A DNA stretch of 64,000 nucleotides from Marinobacter pelagius (lineage in GTDB: Bacteria > Pseudomonadota > Gammaproteobacteria > Pseudomonadales > Oleiphilaceae): contig NZ_FOUR01000004.1 in assembly GCF_900114925.1 (NCBI RefSeq), positions 186,001 to 250,000 of the forward strand, written 5' to 3'. Shown here in pieces: positions 19,715 to 28,945 of this stretch (the first letter of the stretch is position 1; each line of letters begins with the position of its first letter). A program made the translations under genes and the position numbers. The notes below the pieces were generated by a model that ran no database searches, was not told the origin of the DNA, and saw nothing but the letters and a program-made list of their open reading frames with translations.

Positions 19715-21621
19715 CAGCACCTCAAGGACCGGACCAGCAGAAACCGGGCAACAACAACCCGCAACCCGCGATTCCCAACCAGTTTGCCTTTCTCTGGTTG
19801 AGCGCCGCCATCTTCCTGATGGTGCTGTGGTTGCAGGATGGGGACCAGCCACGGCAGCAGGAACTCGCCTATTCCGAGTTCAAGAGCGCCGTGGCCGAGC
19901 GCCAGGTCTCGGAGGTAACCCTCCGATCCGAGGAAATTCTCGGCATGTTCAACGATCAGGGCGTGACGTCTTTCAGCAGCGAGAGCCAGGCCCGGCAACC
20001 GACCACCGGCTTCCACACGGTACGGCCGCCCATGGAAGACCCCGAACTGCTCCCCCTGCTTGAGCAGAACAACGTGACCATCCGGGCCACCAGCTCCGAA
20101 CTGCCCTGGTGGCAACAACTGATCCAGGCATTCCTGCCGTGGATTCTGCTGCTGGCCCTGATGTTCTGGTTCTGGGGCGCCGCCCAGCGGCGGATGACCC
20201 AGGGCGGTGGCCTGTTCGACTATGCCAAATCCAAGGCCCGCCGGGCCCGCCCGGAAACCTCCCACACCACCCTGGACGATGTCGCCGGGATTGAGTCCGC
20301 CAAGCGGGAAATCACCGAGATTATTGACTTCCTGAAATCCCCGGAACGGTTCCGTCGGCTCGGCGCGGTGATGCCCAAGGGTGTACTGCTGGTCGGCCCG
20401 CCGGGCACCGGCAAGACCCTGCTGGCGCGGGCCATCGCCGGAGAGGCGGATGTACCCTTCTTCAGCATCAGCGCCTCGGAGTTCATCGAAATGTTTGTCG
20501 GTGTGGGCGCAGCCCGGGTTCGGGATATGTTCCAGACCGCCCGGAAAGAAGCCCCGGCGCTGATTTTCATTGACGAGCTGGACGCGGTTGGCCGTTCCCG
20601 TGGCACCGGCCTGGGTGGCGGCCACGATGAGCGGGAACAGACTCTGAACCAGATCCTCACAGAAATGGACGGTTTCGAAGAGCACGAAAACATTCTGGTG
20701 CTTGCCGCCACCAACCGGCCGGACGTACTGGACAGCGCCCTGCTCCGCCCCGGGCGCTTTGACCGCACCATCACTCTGGACCGCCCGCACAAGGACGCCC
20801 GGGAAGCCATCCTGAAGGTCCATGTCCGCAAGGTTCCTCTTGCCGACGACGTGAACCTGACCGAAGTTGCCGCCCGCACCATCGGCTTCTCCGGGGCCGA
20901 CCTGAAGAACCTGGTGAACGAGGCTGCCCTGACCGCAGTCCGGGAAAACAAGGACAAGGTGGACGCCCAGTGCTTCGACGAGGCCAGGGACCGCCTGATT
21001 CTGGGTGAGGAACGGGATGCCCGGCTGACACCGGAGGAAAAACAGGCAGTGGCCTACCACGAGAGCGGCCACGCCATCATGGCCTACTTCATGCCGAAGG
21101 CGGACCCGCTTACCAAGATCACCATCATCCCACACGGCATGGCCATGGGTGTGACCGAGCAGACCCCCAAGGAAGACCGCTACACCTTCACCGAGAGTTA
21201 CCTGAAGGACCGTATCAAGGTCATGCTCGGCGGCCGCTCGGCCGAGAAGATTATCTATGGCGAAGTCAGCACCGGTGCCCAGAATGACCTGAAGGAAGCC
21301 ACCAAACTTCTGCGCAAGATGATCGGCCAATGGGGCATGAGCGAGAAACTCGGCCCTCTGGGCCTGAGTATCGGCGAGGAACACGTCTTCCTGGGCCGGG
21401 AGATGGGCGCACCGCGGGAGTTCAGTGAAAAGATGGCCGAACTTATCGACGGTGAGATCCAGTCCCAGCTAATGGCACTGGAGAAAGCCACGGTGGATTT
21501 CCTGACCGAGCACAAGAATCACCTAGAGGCGCTGGCCAAGGCGCTCCTGAAGAAAGAAACCCTCTCGGCAGAAGAAATCGACGACATCCTCAGTAAGGAA
21601 GGCGCCCGCAAGATCGCCTGA
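19711..21621 (+). CDS. ftsH: FtsH-family ATP-dependent zinc metalloprotease
   Basis: A 636-residue membrane protease. Two membrane helices (near residues 24-42 and 133-155) flank a short periplasmic domain. The AAA+ module has Walker A GPPGTGKT at residues 229-236 and the SRH motif TNRPDVLDSALLRPGRFD. The protease domain has the zinc motif HESGH at 450-454. The ATG at 19711 overlaps the previous stop. Because canonical ftsH usually lies next to rlmE/folP, this may be a second paralogue; the sequence alone cannot show that. It would degrade membrane and short-lived cytosolic proteins. Confidence 0.92.
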   Translation: MTAPQGPDQQKPGNNNPQPAIPNQFAFLWLSAAIFLMVLWLQDGDQPRQQELAYSEFKSAVAERQVSEVTLRSEEILGMFNDQGVTSFSSESQARQPTTGFHTVRPPMEDPELLPLLEQNNVTIRATSSELPWWQQLIQAFLPWILLLALMFWFWGAAQRRMTQGGGLFDYAKSKARRARPETSHTTLDDVAGIESAKREITEIIDFLKSPERFRRLGAVMPKGVLLVGPPGTGKTLLARAIAGEADVPFFSISASEFIEMFVGVGAARVRDMFQTARKEAPALIFIDELDAVGRSRGTGLGGGHDEREQTLNQILTEMDGFEEHENILVLAATNRPDVLDSALLRPGRFDRTITLDRPHKDAREAILKVHVRKVPLADDVNLTEVAARTIGFSGADLKNLVNEAALTAVRENKDKVDAQCFDEARDRLILGEERDARLTPEEKQAVAYHESGHAIMAYFMPKADPLTKITIIPHGMAMGVTEQTPKEDRYTFTESYLKDRIKVMLGGRSAEKIIYGEVSTGAQNDLKEATKLLRKMIGQWGMSEKLGPLGLSIGEEHVFLGREMGAPREFSEKMAELIDGEIQSQLMALEKATVDFLTEHKNHLEALAKALLKKETLSAEEIDDILSKEGARKIA

Positions 21622-21630
21622 GGCTGGCCC

Positions 21631-22356
21631 TCAGGCGTGCGCCACCAGCATCTCACTGAACAGCGCAAGGCAGAACCCGAGCACGGCTCCGAGGGGTGGC
21701 CCCCAATGCCGCTCCAGCCGGGACTGGGGCGCAATGTCCTGAAAGATCAGATACAGGATCCCACCGGATGCAAAGAGCATGATGCCGCCCAATATGGCCT
21801 GGTGGTCTGACAGCACGAAGTAACCGAGCAGGCCGGCTATGGGCCCCGTCAAGACAAGCGAACTCATGAATCCGAGCGTTTTCCGTGAGGTGTAGTCCGG
21901 CTGATCGCACAGTTCGCGGTAGGCATTAAAACCTTCCGGCAGGTTCTGCAGAGCAATCAATGCCGCCAGGAGTGCCGCCATTCCAGGGCTCACTACAATC
22001 AGACCGCCGAGAGCCGTCGCTTCCGGAATATAATCGAGCATCAAACCGGTCAACTGGGGCGCTTCCCGGCGCCTCAGACCCAGCATCCGCTCAACGCCGA
22101 AAAACAGCAGCCCTCCCAATAGAATGATGGGAATACTCCATAACGAGTTCTGCATGCTGGTGCGCCCCTCCGGCACCAGCACCACCGCAACGGCCCCGAG
22201 CAGAATCCCACCGCCAAAGGCGATGAGGAAATGACGAAACTCCTGCTCAAGCCAGTTCGGCCTGATTCGCTCAAAGCTCGCCAGCAGACCACCGGCGGGA
22301 ATACAGGCACCCGCCGCTGCAGTCAGGGCAATGATATAGACAACATCCAGAAACAT
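21631..22356 (-). CDS. ZIP-family metal transporter
   Basis: A 241-residue multi-pass inner-membrane protein, with about seven or eight hydrophobic segments. The metal-site regions of ZIP proteins are seen: FGGGILLGAVAVVLVPEG in TM2-3, and DYIPEATALGGLIV and LIALQNLPEGFNAYREL, where His/Asn-Pro-Glu elements line the path. It probably imports zinc or another divalent ion. It lies 31 bp after the UspA gene on the same strand and converges with the FtsH-family gene. Confidence 0.85.
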   Translation of the reverse strand: MFLDVVYIIALTAAAGACIPAGGLLASFERIRPNWLEQEFRHFLIAFGGGILLGAVAVVLVPEGRTSMQNSLWSIPIILLGGLLFFGVERMLGLRRREAPQLTGLMLDYIPEATALGGLIVVSPGMAALLAALIALQNLPEGFNAYRELCDQPDYTSRKTLGFMSSLVLTGPIAGLLGYFVLSDHQAILGGIMLFASGGILYLIFQDIAPQSRLERHWGPPLGAVLGFCLALFSEMLVAHA

Positions 22357-22387
22357 CCGGAACCAAGACTCTGAAAGGAATTTTGAA

Positions 22388-23251
22388 TCAGGGCGTAACC
22401 GTCACCGGCAGATTCAGTTCGACCAATAGCTGATCGGCACCCTGTTCATCAAACACACTGCACTGCCGGCTGACAACCAGCTCGGACGGGCGTTCCTGGC
22501 GAAGTATCCTGGCCACTTCGGCGGCACTGGCACGGGGAATAAGCCTGACGCGCGCGCCGGTCCCCCGGGCAATCAGCTGTTCCTCGATGGCCCTGACGAC
22601 TTCCTGACCACCCTCTCCGTGGCTGCGAACCAGCACCGTCAGCGGCTGGTGATGGCGTCGCGCCTGTTCGATTCCGACGGCCAGCGCCCGATGGTTGGCA
22701 CCCTGGTCGTCGTTGAGGAGCACAACCACACCGTGGCCGGGACGGCGCTGGATCTCGGCCCAGAGCAGCACATCCCCCGGGGCCTGGCGAATCAATCCCC
22801 GGGCAGTGGAGCCCAGCCGCGAGCCGGGTGCCGCCGACCATCCGACACGCCCCATCACCACCAGATCATCCGGACCTACCAGACCGAGAACCTCCTCGAT
22901 AACGCTCCCCCGACACAACTTCAATGCCTGGCGCAGGCCGCGGCTGGCCACCGCCCGCTGCAACGAACGGCGTGCCTGTTCAGCAAGCGAGCGCATGCGC
23001 ATCTCGAGCATGGCCGAATCCAGTGGACGAGCGGCGCCGGAGCTTGCGCCAATCTCCCGGGCAAAATCAAAACCGGAGCTGCGCAACAGGTTCACTTCCT
23101 CCACATACACGCCGAGAATGTCATGTCCCCGCATTGCCGCTATGTCGGCTGCGGCCTCCAGCGCAGACAGGCTGAGCCGGGAGCCATCCAGCAGGACAAG
23201 TACCCGGCCGGAACCGGGTTCGGAGGGGACGGATTCGGGCTGCTCAGTCAT
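22388..23251 (-). CDS. Universal stress protein (UspA family)
   Basis: A 287-residue protein with an N-terminal Usp domain (RVLVLLDGSRLSLSALEAAA, VYVEEVNLLRSSG, DDLVVMGRVGWS) and a less conserved second half (GVVVLLNDDQGANHRALAVG) that looks like a degenerate second Usp unit. The ATG at 23251 is chosen because longer readings run deep into the upstream Lon-like gene; as set, it overlaps that gene by 8 bp. The acidic tail of the Lon-like protein and this start share sequence, so expression is probably coupled. Confidence 0.8.
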   Translation of the reverse strand: MTEQPESVPSEPGSGRVLVLLDGSRLSLSALEAAADIAAMRGHDILGVYVEEVNLLRSSGFDFAREIGASSGAARPLDSAMLEMRMRSLAEQARRSLQRAVASRGLRQALKLCRGSVIEEVLGLVGPDDLVVMGRVGWSAAPGSRLGSTARGLIRQAPGDVLLWAEIQRRPGHGVVVLLNDDQGANHRALAVGIEQARRHHQPLTVLVRSHGEGGQEVVRAIEEQLIARGTGARVRLIPRASAAEVARILRQERPSELVVSRQCSVFDEQGADQLLVELNLPVTVTP

Positions 23252-25649
23252 CGTCATCCTTGCCTCCGTTGCCATTGCCGTTGTCCTTGTCATCGTCCCG
23301 CTTCTTGCCCACTTCGGCGAAGGCCACGAGGCGGTCCTGAACCTTCCGGTTGAAACTGCCCTCCGGGTAGTCACCATTGTCATCGGCAACACCGGCTTCC
23401 ATACCGGTCAGTAACTCGATTGCTTCATTGATATCCGAGATCGGATAGATGGTGAATTGACCCTCGCCCATGGCGTCCCTGACATCTTTCCTGAGCATCA
23501 GGTGCTCCACGTTGCTTTCCGGCAACAGCACGCCCTGATTACCCAAATTACCGGAATTCCGGCAGATACTGAAAAAGCCCTCGATTTTCTCGTTGACTCC
23601 GCCCACGGCCTGGACCTCGCCGTGCTGGTTCATAGACCCGGTGACCGCAAAGCTCTGCTTCAGCGGCGCTCCGGCAATCGCAGAAAGCAGGACACAGGTT
23701 TCCGCCACCGAAGCCGAATCCCCTTCCACACCACCATAGGACTGTTCAAAGGCCAGACTAGCCGATAGCGACAACTCCCCCTGTCCGGCATAGCGGCTGG
23801 CCAGGAACCTAGACAGGATCATTACCGCCTTGCTATGGATCGGGCCGCCCAGCTTGGCCTCCCGCTCGATGTCCACCACCTGGCCCTTGCCCGGGCGGGC
23901 GGTGGCGGTAATCCGGGTGGGCTGGCCGAACATGGAGGCGCCCAGCCGGAGCACGGACAGGCCATTCACCTGCCCCACTTCCTCGCCTTCGGTGGCGATC
24001 TTCACAATGCCCCGGGTGATCTGCTCCATGCTGCGTTCACGCACCCGGCTGGCCCGGTACTCGCGCTCATCAATTGCCTGCTGGATATGGTCGGCGGTGA
24101 TGAGCTCTTCACCGGCCTGCCTGGCCCAGTGGTCTGCCTCGCTCATCAGATCCCTCAACACCCGGTCATGGGCGGTGAGCTTGCGCTGGTCACTGGCCAG
24201 ACGGCTGGCGTGTTCGATCAGACGGGCCACACCATCACGGGTCAACGGTCGCGCTTTGACACCCCGGGCCATGGTGGCAATCATCCGGGCGTAGAGCCCG
24301 TAGCAGCCATCATCCCTATCAAGGTCATCCTCAAAATCCGCTTCCACCTTGAACAGGTCGAGGAAATCCGGATCGTAATGGGACAGGAGGTAATACAGCA
24401 TCCGGTCCCCAATAATCACCACCTTGACCGACACCGGAATCGGTTCGGGCTGCAGGCTGGTGGTGCTCACCAGGCCGTAAAGCCGCTCCAGGGACTCGAT
24501 GCGGATTTCACCGGAGAACAGAATGCGCTTGAGGCTTTCCCAGGCCATGGGCTGGGTCAGGATGCGGCGGGCGTCGATAATCAGGTAACCCCCGCTGGCC
24601 CGGTGCATGGCACCGCCCTTGATCAGGGTGAAATCCGTATACAGCGTGCCCTGGCGCGCCCGGTGCTCGATCTGACCGGTCAGGTGCTGGTGATTGGGCA
24701 GGTCTTCATAGATCACCGGAGCGCCCTGGGTCTCGGCGTTGTCCACCAGCAGATTGACCTTGTAGCGCACCAACAGGCCCGCCGGTGGACCACTTTCGCC
24801 ATCCTGGAAGGCTTCGGCATGCTCGACCACGTCCTCCCTCACGGCGTCCAGATGCGCCACCACTTCGGGCAAGTGTGACCACTTCTCGCGCAGCTCACCC
24901 ATGGGCCCACCGAGGGTAATCTGAACCATCTCCTCATTCAGGGCATGAACCCGCTCGCGAACTTCCTTGCGCAGCCTGGGAATCTGCTGGATGGTCTGCT
25001 GGAGTTTTTTCTGCAGCTCCTCCACCTTGGATTCGACGAGCTGCTTTTCCTCATCGGAGAATTTCTTGTATTCCTCGGGATCGATCACCTCCCCATCCCG
25101 CATGGGGGCAAAGGTAAACCCCGCCGGCGTGGTGATCATGGCAATGTTGTTGCGGTTGGCCTCTTCCTGGATATCGAACAGCCCCTGGTGCTGGCGCTTG
25201 GCCATCTCCTCCTGGAGCTCCTGAATCCGGGACTGGTATTCCTCACTCTCGAACGTCGCCGGGATGGCCGTGCGCAGCTCGTCGGTAAAATCGTTCATGT
25301 CCTTACGGAACTCGCGGCCCTGGCCGGCCGGAAAACGCAGCGCCTTGGGGCGGTCAGCGTTCTTGAAGTTATAGACATGGCACCAGTCCGGCGGAACTTC
25401 CTTTTCGCCTGCATGCCTGCCCAGAAAACGCTCCACCAGCTCCTGTTTTCCGGCTCCCGAGGGCCCCAGCACGAAGAGGTTGAATCCCCGGCCTTCCATG
25501 CTGGCGCCGAACTCCAGCGCCCGCAGTACCCGCTCCTGGCCGCAAGGCAACTCCAGGTCCTCGAGGGTTTCCGTGGTCTCGAAATCCAGTTTCTCCGGAG
25601 GACAACGGTGATAAACCTGATCAATGTTCAGTGGTGCGGGTACTGTCAT
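23244..25649 (-). CDS. Lon-family ATP-dependent protease (LonB/YcbZ-like)
   Basis: An 801-residue protein of the Lon-related family. The N-terminal AAA+ region has a P-loop-like FVLGPSGAGKQELVERFL, with Gln where Ser/Thr is usual, and SGGYLIIDARRIL. The C-terminal Lon peptidase domain has the nucleophile near Ser645 in EGDSASVAETC and Lys near 688 in VGGVNEKIEGFF. The tail is strongly acidic (KKRDDDKDNGNGNGGKDDDD). ATG 25649 is chosen over the adjacent TTG because AAGGAG then lies 6 nt upstream. Confidence 0.88.
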   Translation of the reverse strand: MTVPAPLNIDQVYHRCPPEKLDFETTETLEDLELPCGQERVLRALEFGASMEGRGFNLFVLGPSGAGKQELVERFLGRHAGEKEVPPDWCHVYNFKNADRPKALRFPAGQGREFRKDMNDFTDELRTAIPATFESEEYQSRIQELQEEMAKRQHQGLFDIQEEANRNNIAMITTPAGFTFAPMRDGEVIDPEEYKKFSDEEKQLVESKVEELQKKLQQTIQQIPRLRKEVRERVHALNEEMVQITLGGPMGELREKWSHLPEVVAHLDAVREDVVEHAEAFQDGESGPPAGLLVRYKVNLLVDNAETQGAPVIYEDLPNHQHLTGQIEHRARQGTLYTDFTLIKGGAMHRASGGYLIIDARRILTQPMAWESLKRILFSGEIRIESLERLYGLVSTTSLQPEPIPVSVKVVIIGDRMLYYLLSHYDPDFLDLFKVEADFEDDLDRDDGCYGLYARMIATMARGVKARPLTRDGVARLIEHASRLASDQRKLTAHDRVLRDLMSEADHWARQAGEELITADHIQQAIDEREYRASRVRERSMEQITRGIVKIATEGEEVGQVNGLSVLRLGASMFGQPTRITATARPGKGQVVDIEREAKLGGPIHSKAVMILSRFLASRYAGQGELSLSASLAFEQSYGGVEGDSASVAETCVLLSAIAGAPLKQSFAVTGSMNQHGEVQAVGGVNEKIEGFFSICRNSGNLGNQGVLLPESNVEHLMLRKDVRDAMGEGQFTIYPISDINEAIELLTGMEAGVADDNGDYPEGSFNRKVQDRLVAFAEVGKKRDDDKDNGNGNGGKDDDD

Positions 25650-25716
25650 CAACTACTCCTTCAGGCAAGTCGCACTTTCAAATAAGGAATCATCGGTGAC
25701 TGAAAGGATAGACCAC

Positions 25717-25731
25717 GACCAATGGTTGGTC
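25717..25731. promoter_or_regulatory. Possible operator: 15-bp inverted repeat
   Basis: GACCAATGGTTGGTC is a perfect inverted repeat with a 3-nt centre, in the 299-bp region between the divergent Lon-like and DUF2202 genes. It could be a binding site for a dimeric regulator. No regulator is encoded nearby. Confidence 0.35.
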
Positions 25732-25831
25732 AGGGCAGCGAATTCAGAATAAGAATGAAAACAGACAGGAACTGATGAAGGTCAAAAATATCAAGGTGCG
25801 ACAATGTGACGCACTTTTCGTCGACGATAGA

Positions 25832-25863
25832 TACCTTTACCTACATTTTATTGCAAAAAGGTA
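25832..25863 (+). promoter_or_regulatory. Possible hairpin covering the leader-ORF ribosome binding site
   Basis: TACCTTT (25832-25838) pairs with AAAGGTA (25857-25863), which contains the AAGG that serves the ATG at 25869. If formed in mRNA the hairpin would hide that binding site. The loop is 18 nt, so stability is modest. Confidence 0.3.
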
Positions 25864-25868
25864 AGAAA

Positions 25869-25952
25869 ATGAGTGAACCTTTCCAAAAGGGCAGCGTCTT
25901 AAGTAGTGAATTCGGGTTTTCCTATTACCTGTTCAAGAGAGGTCAACTATGA
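25869..25952 (+). CDS. Possible 27-residue leader peptide
   Basis: An ATG at 25869 with AAAAGG 7 nt upstream opens a 27-codon frame (MSEPFQKGSVLSSEFGFSYY, then seven more residues). Its TGA overlaps the DUF2202 start as ATGA at 25949-25952. Precise coupling and a plausible ribosome binding site suggest a translated leader. There is no homology evidence, and DUF2202 has its own AGAGG site, so this may be chance. Confidence 0.35.
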   Translation: MSEPFQKGSVLSSEFGFSYYLFKRGQL

Positions 25953-26683
25953 ACACAAAACCCTTTATCACCGCCACCCTTATCGGTTCCATGTTTGCGA
26001 GCAGTGTTGCCCTGGCTGCCGGAGGGCCTGGCTACGGTAAGCAGAGCATGATGCTGGCCGAAGCAACAGAAACTTCTTCAGTAGAAGCAACATCTTCAAC
26101 CGATACCGTCGTTGTGGACGACAGCGCTTTGACCGAGATCGAAACCGATGATCTCAAGTACATGCGTGAAGAAGAGAAACTCGCACGGGACGTGTATCTG
26201 ACCATGGACCAGTACTGGGGGCAGCAAACCCAGGTCTTCGCCAAGATCGCACTGTCCGAGGAAGATCACACCAGCACAGTTGACTACCTGCTGGACAAAT
26301 TTGACGTGGAAGATCCGGTGGTAAACGACACCATTGGCGTGTTCACCAATGAAGAACTTCAGGCGCTTTATAACGAACTCGTTGCCCAGGGCAAGACCTC
26401 CTTTATCAACGCCCTTTATGTCGGCGCGCTGATTGAAGAAAAGGACATGCGGGACATCCTGGCAGCCATCAACCAGACCGATGAGCGCCCGATCATTCTG
26501 GCCTACTCCAACCTGCTCGACGGTTCCAAGAGCCACCTGCAGGCCTTCGTGAGCGTGATCGAAGACCAGGGCCTGACATATGAGGCACAGATTCTCGACC
26601 CTGAAGAGGTGGAGTTGATCCTTGAGGACGAGAGTTCCCTCGACGACGACGATGACGACCACGACGACGAGGACGAGGACTAA
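25949..26683 (+). CDS. Exported DUF2202 (ferritin-like) protein
   Basis: A 244-residue protein with a signal peptide (MNTKPFITATLIGSMFASSVALAAG). The DUF2202 domain, about residues 60-215, has the spaced carboxylate motifs EEEKLARDVYLTM, SEEDHTSTVDYLLDKF, GALIEEKDMRDI and LLDGSKSHLQAFV, consistent with a four-helix ferritin-like bundle that could bind metal. The C-terminus is almost pure Asp/Glu. Its role is unknown; oxidative-stress or metal handling is only a guess from the fold. A strong terminator follows. Confidence 0.85.
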   Translation: MNTKPFITATLIGSMFASSVALAAGGPGYGKQSMMLAEATETSSVEATSSTDTVVVDDSALTEIETDDLKYMREEEKLARDVYLTMDQYWGQQTQVFAKIALSEEDHTSTVDYLLDKFDVEDPVVNDTIGVFTNEELQALYNELVAQGKTSFINALYVGALIEEKDMRDILAAINQTDERPIILAYSNLLDGSKSHLQAFVSVIEDQGLTYEAQILDPEEVELILEDESSLDDDDDDHDDEDED

Positions 26684-26697
26684 AACCCTCCGCAACG

Positions 26698-26733
26698 AAC
26701 AAGGGCAGCCAAACGGCTGCCCTTGTTGTTTCT
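26698..26733 (+). terminator. Intrinsic terminator of the DUF2202 gene
   Basis: ACAAGGGCAGCC pairs with GGCTGCCCTTGT around AAAC, followed by TGTTTCTTG. It lies between the convergent DUF2202 and yghU genes and could serve both. Confidence 0.85.
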
Positions 26734-26759
26734 TGCCCTGGTCTTAGTAACGGAGGCTA

Positions 26760-27635
26760 TCAGCCTTCCTCACCTTCCAGCTTGTCCTGGGTCCTGAGTT
26801 CAAAGTCGCTGGCATCATGGCGCTCATGCAACTGGGAGGACAGATCTCCCCAGGTCTTGTTGACCATCCGGCCACGCTTGACCGCCGGGCGCTGCGCCAC
26901 CTCATCGGTCCAGCGCACCACGTTCTTGTAGGTATGGGCCTCCAGGAACTCTGCAGCTTCGTACACCATGTTCTTCACCAGCGCGCCGTACCAGGGCCAG
27001 ATGGCCATGTCGGCAATGGTGTATTCGTCACCGGCGATGTACTGATTATCCGCCAGCTGGCGATCCAGCACATCCAGCTGCCGCTTCACTTCCATGGTGT
27101 AGCGGTTGATCGGGTATTCATACTTCTCCGGCGCGTAGGCGTAAAAGTGGCCAAAGCCCCCACCCAGGAAAGGTGCGCTGCCCATCTGCCAGAATAACCA
27201 GTTCAGAGTCTCGGTCCGTTTTGCGAGATCCTTCGGCAGGAATTCACCGAACTTCTCCGCCAGATATAACAGGATGGAACCGGACTCGAATACCCGGATG
27301 GCCGGATCGACACTGTGGTCCATCATGGCCGGAATCTTGGAGTTGGGGTTCACCTTCACGAATCCGCTTCCGAACTGATCGCCTTCGGTGATCTGAATCA
27401 ACCAGGCATCATACTCGGCTCCCTTGTGCCCCTTTTCCAGCAGCTCCTCGAGCATCACCGTGGCTTTCACACCGTTCGGTGTGGCCAGGGAATACAGCTG
27501 AATCGGATGTTCGCCGACCGGCAACTCCTTGTCATGGGTGGGGCCGGCGATCGGGCGGTTGATATTGGCAAACCGGCCACCGTTACCCGGATCCCATTTC
27601 CATACTTTGGGCGGCGTGTACGTTGGATCGCTCAT
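26760..27635 (-). CDS. yghU: Glutathione transferase-like protein YghU (disulfide-bond oxidoreductase type)
   Basis: A 291-residue GST-superfamily protein. The N-terminal extension (PPKVWKWDPGNGGRFANINR) and the thioredoxin-like domain with YSLATPNGVKATVMLEELLE are those of YghU/YfcG enzymes, which reduce disulfides and organic peroxides with glutathione. The all-helical C-terminal domain follows, with QYIAGDEYTIADMAIWPW near residue 205. It appears monocistronic, with a short gap to the dehydrogenase gene upstream. Confidence 0.93.
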   Translation of the reverse strand: MSDPTYTPPKVWKWDPGNGGRFANINRPIAGPTHDKELPVGEHPIQLYSLATPNGVKATVMLEELLEKGHKGAEYDAWLIQITEGDQFGSGFVKVNPNSKIPAMMDHSVDPAIRVFESGSILLYLAEKFGEFLPKDLAKRTETLNWLFWQMGSAPFLGGGFGHFYAYAPEKYEYPINRYTMEVKRQLDVLDRQLADNQYIAGDEYTIADMAIWPWYGALVKNMVYEAAEFLEAHTYKNVVRWTDEVAQRPAVKRGRMVNKTWGDLSSQLHERHDASDFELRTQDKLEGEEG

Positions 27636-27726
27636 CTGGGTACATCTCCGTTTGATGCGTGAGTAGAGTTTCCCGACTTTACCGGAAAATCGCTTTGGCG
27701 GTGAAGGTTTACGACAGGAAATCCAT

Positions 27727-28842
27727 CTAGACCATGCCGCCCCAGCGGCGTGTGGCCATGGCCTTGCGAACCCGCTCTTTTGCGATTTTCACCGCGGCGG
27801 TACGGGGCAACACCCGGTCTTCCGTGGCTGCCTGCAACACCTGCGTGGTGTTATGGGTCAGCTTTTCGGCGATAGCGTCGAAGGCGGCGGTCTGGGTGGC
27901 ACCGTGGTATTCCATGGCGGCACAGATCACGCCACCGGCATTGGCGACAAAATCAGGCAACACAAGCACACCACGTTGATGGAGAAGCTCCTCGGCACCA
28001 CTGGTCAGCGGGATATTCGCACCCTCGGCGACCAGGCGGGTTTGCAAGCGGTCGGCATTCTGTTCAGTCACCACATCCGGCCGCGCCGCGGGAATCCAGA
28101 TATCGCACTCGACATCAATGATTTCCTCCGGGCCACTGGCCTGGCCATCGCGGCACTCCCCCACGGATTTACCTTCCGCTTTCAGCCGGAAAAGCGCATC
28201 CGGATCCAGGCCTTCCGGCCGGTAAATGGTTCCCCGCGAATCCGACGCAGCAACAATCACCGCGCCTTCAGCGGCCAGGAACCGGGCCGCATGATAGCCC
28301 ACCGAACCAAATCCCTGGACGGCAACCCGCGCACCTTTCAGATCCAGGTCACAGAACGGCAGGGCCGCCTTCACCGCATGGGCCAGACCCCAGCCAGTAG
28401 CACCCAGCTGGTCCAGCGGAATCCCGCCCAGCTCCCGGGGCAATCCCACGGAACGGCCAATCTCATCGTGGACCCAGGCCATGCACTGCTCGTTTGTGCC
28501 CATATCCGGCCCGGCAATGTACTGGGTCTCCGACCCAATAGCCGTGGCAAATGCCCGGATCAGCTGCTCCTTCTCGGATGCCGGCATTTTCGGATCGGCA
28601 AAAATCACGGATTTACCGCCCCCATGGGGTAAACCGGCCATGGCGTTCTTCAGGGTCATTGCCCGTGCCAGGCGCGCGCACTCAGTCAGCGACACATCCG
28701 GTGCCATCCGCACGCCCCCGATAGACGGCCCGGCGGCCACATTATCCACAACCAGAATGCCCTTCAGCCCCACTTTCGGGACATGGACATGAATGACTTT
28801 TGCCGGTCCGAGATCATCGGCGAGATCAAAAACGGTGGTCAT
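27727..28842 (-). CDS. Glu/Leu/Phe/Val dehydrogenase family protein
   Basis: A 371-residue NAD(P)-dependent amino-acid dehydrogenase. The N-terminal domain has GGVRMAPDVSLTECARLARA and the catalytic-lysine loop GLPHGGGKSVIFADP. The Rossmann domain has RVAVQGFGSVGYHAARFLA and AGGVICAAMEY. It deaminates an amino acid to a 2-oxo acid and ammonium. Which amino acid is used cannot be told from these motifs, although the compact size is nearer to leucine or valine dehydrogenases than to hexameric glutamate dehydrogenases. Confidence 0.88.
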   Translation of the reverse strand: MTTVFDLADDLGPAKVIHVHVPKVGLKGILVVDNVAAGPSIGGVRMAPDVSLTECARLARAMTLKNAMAGLPHGGGKSVIFADPKMPASEKEQLIRAFATAIGSETQYIAGPDMGTNEQCMAWVHDEIGRSVGLPRELGGIPLDQLGATGWGLAHAVKAALPFCDLDLKGARVAVQGFGSVGYHAARFLAAEGAVIVAASDSRGTIYRPEGLDPDALFRLKAEGKSVGECRDGQASGPEEIIDVECDIWIPAARPDVVTEQNADRLQTRLVAEGANIPLTSGAEELLHQRGVLVLPDFVANAGGVICAAMEYHGATQTAAFDAIAEKLTHNTTQVLQAATEDRVLPRTAAVKIAKERVRKAMATRRWGGMV

Positions 28843-28945
28843 GCAGCCTCCTTTACCCGTTGTTTCCAGTTGAGTATAGATAGTGGATCTGCATGTCGCC
28901 GCCAGCTGGGGACTGGAATCCTCACGGACGGCATGGCCGGGTATA

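Noticed and set aside
19657..21384. 575-codon minus-strand frame
   Set aside because: Antisense to the FtsH-family gene; no domain visible.
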